A stretch of 64,000 nt of DNA from the NCBI GenBank assembly GCA_001643675.2, contig LSRY02000057.1:188501-252500 (forward strand). The letters are read 5' to 3'. Source of the DNA: Monocercomonoides exilis (lineage: Eukaryota > Preaxostyla > Oxymonadida > Polymastigidae). Under the pieces are notes generated by a model. It was not told the DNA's origin. It did not search any database and worked only from the letters and a program-made list of their open reading frames with translations. A program made the position numbers and the translations under genes. How positions within the stretch are numbered: the stretch's first letter is position 1; every line of letters begins with the position of its first letter. Positions 60,376-64,000 of the stretch are shown here, piece by piece.

Positions 60376-62053
60376 CAATTTTGATAATATCTTTTTCAAA
60401 AGCAACTTTCTATATAAAATAGTTATTTCAAAATCAATTTTTTTTTCATTCAATTTGAAAATAGGTACTATTTTTTTTTATTTCTTATTAAAACATAATT
60501 ATAAAATTATAATGGGAATATAAAGTAAAATAATGTTCTTCTTGAAAACAAAAGATTTCTCAATATTTCGGGGTTGAATTCTTTTTATTTATCACATTAT
60601 TAACAACTATGCAAAAAAAATCTTAATAAAAACAAAATTTGAGCGACTTCGATAAGTTATCAATAGCCAAGAATTGTTGTATTTCGATTATTAAATTATT
60701 TTTTATTGTAATTAAGAATCGTGAAATCGTTAAAAATAACCCTTTATAACAAATCATAAATATCGTGTCAGTCATTTTGTTATTGTTTCAATTTTCTTTT
60801 ATCATGTCACAGATGTCTATAGAAATACAAAAATTATGGTTCCAAAAAAATACACACTTTATTTGAAGAGTCTGTAATTGTTATGTGAAAGTTTAACATC
60901 AATAATTTTTGAAAATAACAGTACACCAAAAATTATCCAAAATCGGAAAACTTTCAAACAGAATCGAAGAACTATTAAGCAAAGTCGAAAGGGAGATAAA
61001 CTTCATTTTTATTTTTAAAGTTGACAAAAATCAATAAAAGTAAAATATAAATTTTGTTGCGGATATATAATGATATGTGTTATTCCAATATATTTCATCT
61101 TTTTTTCGATATTTCTTGAATTTAATTTTAAACAATTGCGAAATAGGAATGAAAAACAAATTTTGAAGAATTAACATCTCATCTCAATTGAAGAACATTA
61201 ATTCTCAAAAAATTTTAAAAAAAATTTGAAGTTTTTTCTAATTTTTCGAAGAATGAATAATGCATTATTGACTTTCTTCTTTTAAACATCAAAGATGCAA
61301 AATCCTTATTTCTATTTAAATAATATCAAATTTTTCTTTTTTTTTTTCTTTTTCTTTTCCTTTCTTTTTGAGTGTATTATTGAGTTTATTTTGGTTTGTA
61401 ATTTTTAACATTTGAAGAAAACAACTGCACGAACATATCAAAAAATGTTTGCAATGATAATGGGAATATATTTATCTTTCCCAACATTTTCTTAATTGAA
61501 CATTTACTTTTTCAATAGAAATTTTTCGACTTCGATTGAATCTTTTCAACTTAGAATTATTTTTTGGTGTTCATCTTTTATTTTATCAAGAATTATCAAT
61601 CCAAATGATTGAAAGTTTATAATAATCCACATTTCTTTAAATATTCTGATTTTTTAAAAATATCACATGTGTATTTTTAAATAAAAAGCAAATAAAACTG
61701 TTTGTTTGAACAAATAGTGAAATATGATGAGAATGTTTCAATTTTCATCAAGAATTCAAAGAGAAACATCTGAATTCCATTTTCGACATTTGTGAGTTTT
61801 CGAAAAAAAATATGTGTGGACAAATAATTATTGTTGAATGTGTATTGAAAAATGAATCACAATATGAAAAATGAGAAAAGAAAAAGACAAAATAATTGAT
61901 TTATGTGTATCAAAGTATGAAAATTTGGTTTTCTCATTTCACAAAAATGAGTCATTCAAGTGTTCTTCAAAGACTTTTTCAAAAAAAGAAAGAAAGAAAG
62001 AAAAAGAAAGAAAGAAATATTCAGTTAAAAAACAATCAAATTACTGAAGTATG
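60376..62053. other. AT-rich intergenic DNA
   Basis: No gene recognised. Purine runs at 61984-62018 (AAAG-type microsatellite) and T-runs at 61330-61370. Confidence 0.5.
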
Positions 62054-62264
62054 TGGCTGATCCTTTTTGAAATCACACATTCTTTCGAGTTTTGATCAAA
62101 ATATTAATCTTAATAGGATTTTGAAAAAATGAACGATATTGGAATAGACATGCATCATATGAAGATATTTGTGAGGAGATATATTTTTTTTTCGAATATC
62201 CTGTTTAAATTAATATTTTGATCAAAACTCGAACGAAAGCATGATTTCAAAAAGGATTCAGCCA
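62054..62264. mobile_element. 211-bp MITE with TGGCTGATCC ends
   Basis: Inverted ends of about 55 bp begin TGGCTGATCCTTTTTGAAAT and contain TCGAGTTTTGATCAAAATAT. The right end is the reverse complement, ending GGATTCAGCCA. It is related in layout and in the TTTTTGAAATCACA block to the TGGGTGATT family. The target duplication is unclear. Non-coding. Confidence 0.7.
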
Positions 62265-62730
62265 TGTTCTGTTTTGTTTGAAATATGAATTTTTGAAAAA
62301 AAAATTTTCAATCAAATGAAAAGTGAATCATATTTATTATATTTTTAAAAAGAAAATTCTGAGAATTAACAATATTTTTATTCACTAAAAATTGAAATCT
62401 TTTAAGGAAGTTTCTTTCTCAAAAAATAAAAAATAAAATTCACAAAAAAATAAATGCTTTGCTTTTAAAAGACAAGCGTTTCAAAATCATATTTTTCAAA
62501 AAAAAACATGGTCTTATTGTTTTTCAAATGCGTAAATGGAAAATAAAAAAACAATGTGTTGAAACAACATTATTATTTTGAAATGAGAATTGATAGATTA
62601 TTTGGCATTATTTTTTATGCTTTTATTGAATAAAATAAAACCAGATAAAATGTGAAAGTTATAAAAAAACGCTTTTAACATATTCCTAAAAATCTTCATT
62701 GTCCCAAGCATAAACATAAAAGTTGTTTCA
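62265..62730. other. AT-rich intergenic DNA
   Basis: Nothing recognised. Confidence 0.5.
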
Positions 62731-63724
62731 ATGAAACGCATCACATTCCTAACTTCTTTTCATTTATTCGACTTCTTTCCCTATCCATTCAACCCTTCCA
62801 TCCCTTCCTTCTCACTCACTCAACCCATTCACTTCAACCACCTCTTCCTCTTCTTCCTCTTCCACCAACACCAACATCAATTCAACCCCCTCCTTCTCCC
62901 TTCACTCATCCCTCTCCATCCACTCATCCCTCTCCATCCACTCATCCCTCTCCATCCACTCATCCATCTTCAAACACACACACAACCCCATTGATGGCGC
63001 CATCCTCCGTGACCTCAACAGCCCTTCTGCTTCTCTCTCTGCCTTCAACTCCTCTTTCCTGCACCAAACACGCCCTTCACCAAATGCTGCTGTGGTTCAT
63101 GATGGAACTGAAACACAAAGAGCGAAACCTGGAAGATTGGACTCATTCGATCAAAACAGCCATCGCTTCGAATGGTGCTAATGGAACGATTCAAACAGCG
63201 GAGACAATTGGGGTGGAGCACTTTATGTTGTTTGTGTAAATGCAAATCTCGGAATCACTTCTTGTTCATTCAACAAATGCTCAACTTACGGGGAAGGAGC
63301 AGCGTTGTTTTGAAATGCTTTGTTGAAAATTGACATTATAAAATCTAATTTCACAAGTTGCTCAGCTGCTAATGGTGGAGCTGCGAGATTAGATAATCCG
63401 CAATCATTTTCTGTTTGGACATTTTCAGAAAACAAAGTTGAATGTTGCTCAATATCTGGTTGGTGCGGAACTGGTTGGTATTTTTTTATTGGTGACTTTT
63501 CTTCAAACGGTCAATTCCTGTTCACCAAATGCAAGTGCATTTCAAACACTGGTGGTGATTCAGCTGGTTCTCTCACATTTTCTTATCCTCCACAAAACAA
63601 ACCAAATCAATTTTTAGTCAATGATTGTCAGTTTATAAACAACAAATTGACAAGTTCATCAACTTCCTATGGTGTCGCTGCGCTGTGTTGCACAGCAACT
63701 TATTCCTGGTTGAGCGGAAATAAA
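62731..63724 (+). pseudogene. Broken fragment of another giant beta-helix protein gene
   Basis: From about 62993 one frame reads DGAILRDLNSPSASLSAFNS, then SFDQNSHRFEWC, stop TAA (63179-63181), WNDSNSGDNWGGALYVV and NLGITSCSFNKCSTYGEGAA. After a TGA (63311-63313) it continues FTSCSAANGGAARLDN and FLVNDCQFINNKLTSSS. The CEW...GGA(I/L) and SC-x-F-x-x-C rungs match the N-terminal part of the palindrome and 50-kb genes. Two stops and a MITE insertion at 63725 interrupt it, and it may resume beyond the MITE and the window edge. No signal peptide was located. Confidence 0.65.
62904..62968 (+). repeat. 18-bp minisatellite, about 3.5 copies
   Basis: The unit ACTCATCCCTCTCCATCC is repeated head to tail, then a degenerate copy. 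It lies in the 5' part of the broken giant-gene fragment. Confidence 0.85.
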
Positions 63725-63980
63725 TGGGTGATCATTTTCGAAATCATAACTTTTTTCGGAGTGTTGAATTCATTGATTTCTTTTGAACATGGCAAGAAAA
63801 TTATATTTTGCACACTTTTAGAATTGCAATTGTGACAAAATCAAACGTTTGCAATGCATTCATGTGAATTTTTTTGTAAATGGTGCGATAATTATTTTTT
63901 GTTCACTGACAAAAATGCTAAACAAATTTTCATAAAGAATATTTTGGCATTATAAATATGATATCAAAAATAATTACCCA
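63725..63980. mobile_element. 256-bp TGGGTGAT-family MITE inserted in the giant-gene fragment
   Basis: The left end, TGGGTGATCATTTTCGAAAT, and the right end (complement of TGGGTAATTATTTTTGATAT) form imperfect inverted repeats like those at 2459 and 18464. The flanks do not show a clear TA duplication. It interrupts the coding-like sequence after LSGNK. Confidence 0.6.
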
Positions 63981-64000
63981 AATTCATCACATTCTGCTTC

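Noticed and set aside
62731-62994. His/Pro/Leu-rich 87-residue open frame
   Set aside because: It is generated by an 18-bp minisatellite and C/T-rich sequence. A different frame downstream matches the giant-protein family.
1-64000. CRISPR arrays, operons, ribosome-binding sites, rRNA or tRNA genes
   Set aside because: No regularly spaced direct-repeat array, no prokaryotic gene layout, and no convincing tRNA or rRNA sequence was recognised by eye. A tRNAscan-type search was not possible.

Overview
The window looks like nuclear DNA of an intron-bearing protist. Intergenic DNA is very AT-rich, introns are short (about 50-350 nt, donors mostly GTATG or GTTTG, acceptors AG), the standard code fits, and the recognisable genes are eukaryotic (GSK-3 kinase, PP6-type phosphatase, NatC subunit NAA30, an MRH/mannose-6-phosphate-receptor-like membrane protein). 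Very large cysteine-rich parallel beta-helix membrane proteins ending in a kinase-like tail, together with many introns, suggest an excavate of the oxymonad (Preaxostyla) type. That placement is an inference from the gene set, not a measured result.

Layout. 1-543: 3' end of an unrecognised gene. 1.1-5.0 kb: transposon graveyard with a 968-bp foldback element, a 240-bp MITE, a decayed Merlin (IS1016/ISXO2-like DDE) transposon with intact ends and a 9-bp target duplication, and a 249-bp Merlin-type MITE. 5.0-32.6 kb: a 27.6-kb inverted duplication with 13.7-kb arms around a 114-bp unmatched loop. Each arm carries the same roughly 4,100-codon gene, and the two genes face each other tail to tail. 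The centre of the palindrome coincides with a transposon-like element whose ends (TGGGTGATT...) recur elsewhere in the window. 33.1-35.2 kb: a TA-flanked MITE, a second Merlin relic and another inverted-repeat element. 35.8-44.5 kb: a housekeeping cluster of MRH membrane protein (+), NAA30 (-), GSK-3 (+) and PP6-like phosphatase (+), all with introns. 45.9-47.1 kb: a mariner-like element without a usable transposase. 47.4-50.2 kb: exon-like pieces of an unrecognised gene. 50.3-58.1 kb: an intact third member of the giant receptor family. 59.3-60.4 kb: a third Merlin relic. 62.0-64.0 kb: two more MITEs and a broken fragment of another giant-protein gene, running to the window edge.

How the parts relate. 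The giant genes encode a short N-terminal leader, tandem modules of about 1.1 kb made of parallel beta-helix repeats (eight modules in the duplicated gene, four in the 50-kb paralog), one transmembrane helix, a charged juxtamembrane stretch and a degenerate protein-kinase domain lacking HRD and DFG motifs. Ectodomains are highly diverged between loci, while short blocks of the cytoplasmic tail are almost identical at the DNA level. This pattern suggests gene conversion or module exchange in a surface-protein family. The two arms differ at no fewer than three substitutions and about ten homopolymer lengths, and they share one stop-plus-frameshift. They also end at divergent leaders of the same length. 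The central question is whether the palindrome is a real inverted duplication with later small changes or is partly shaped by long-read assembly error.
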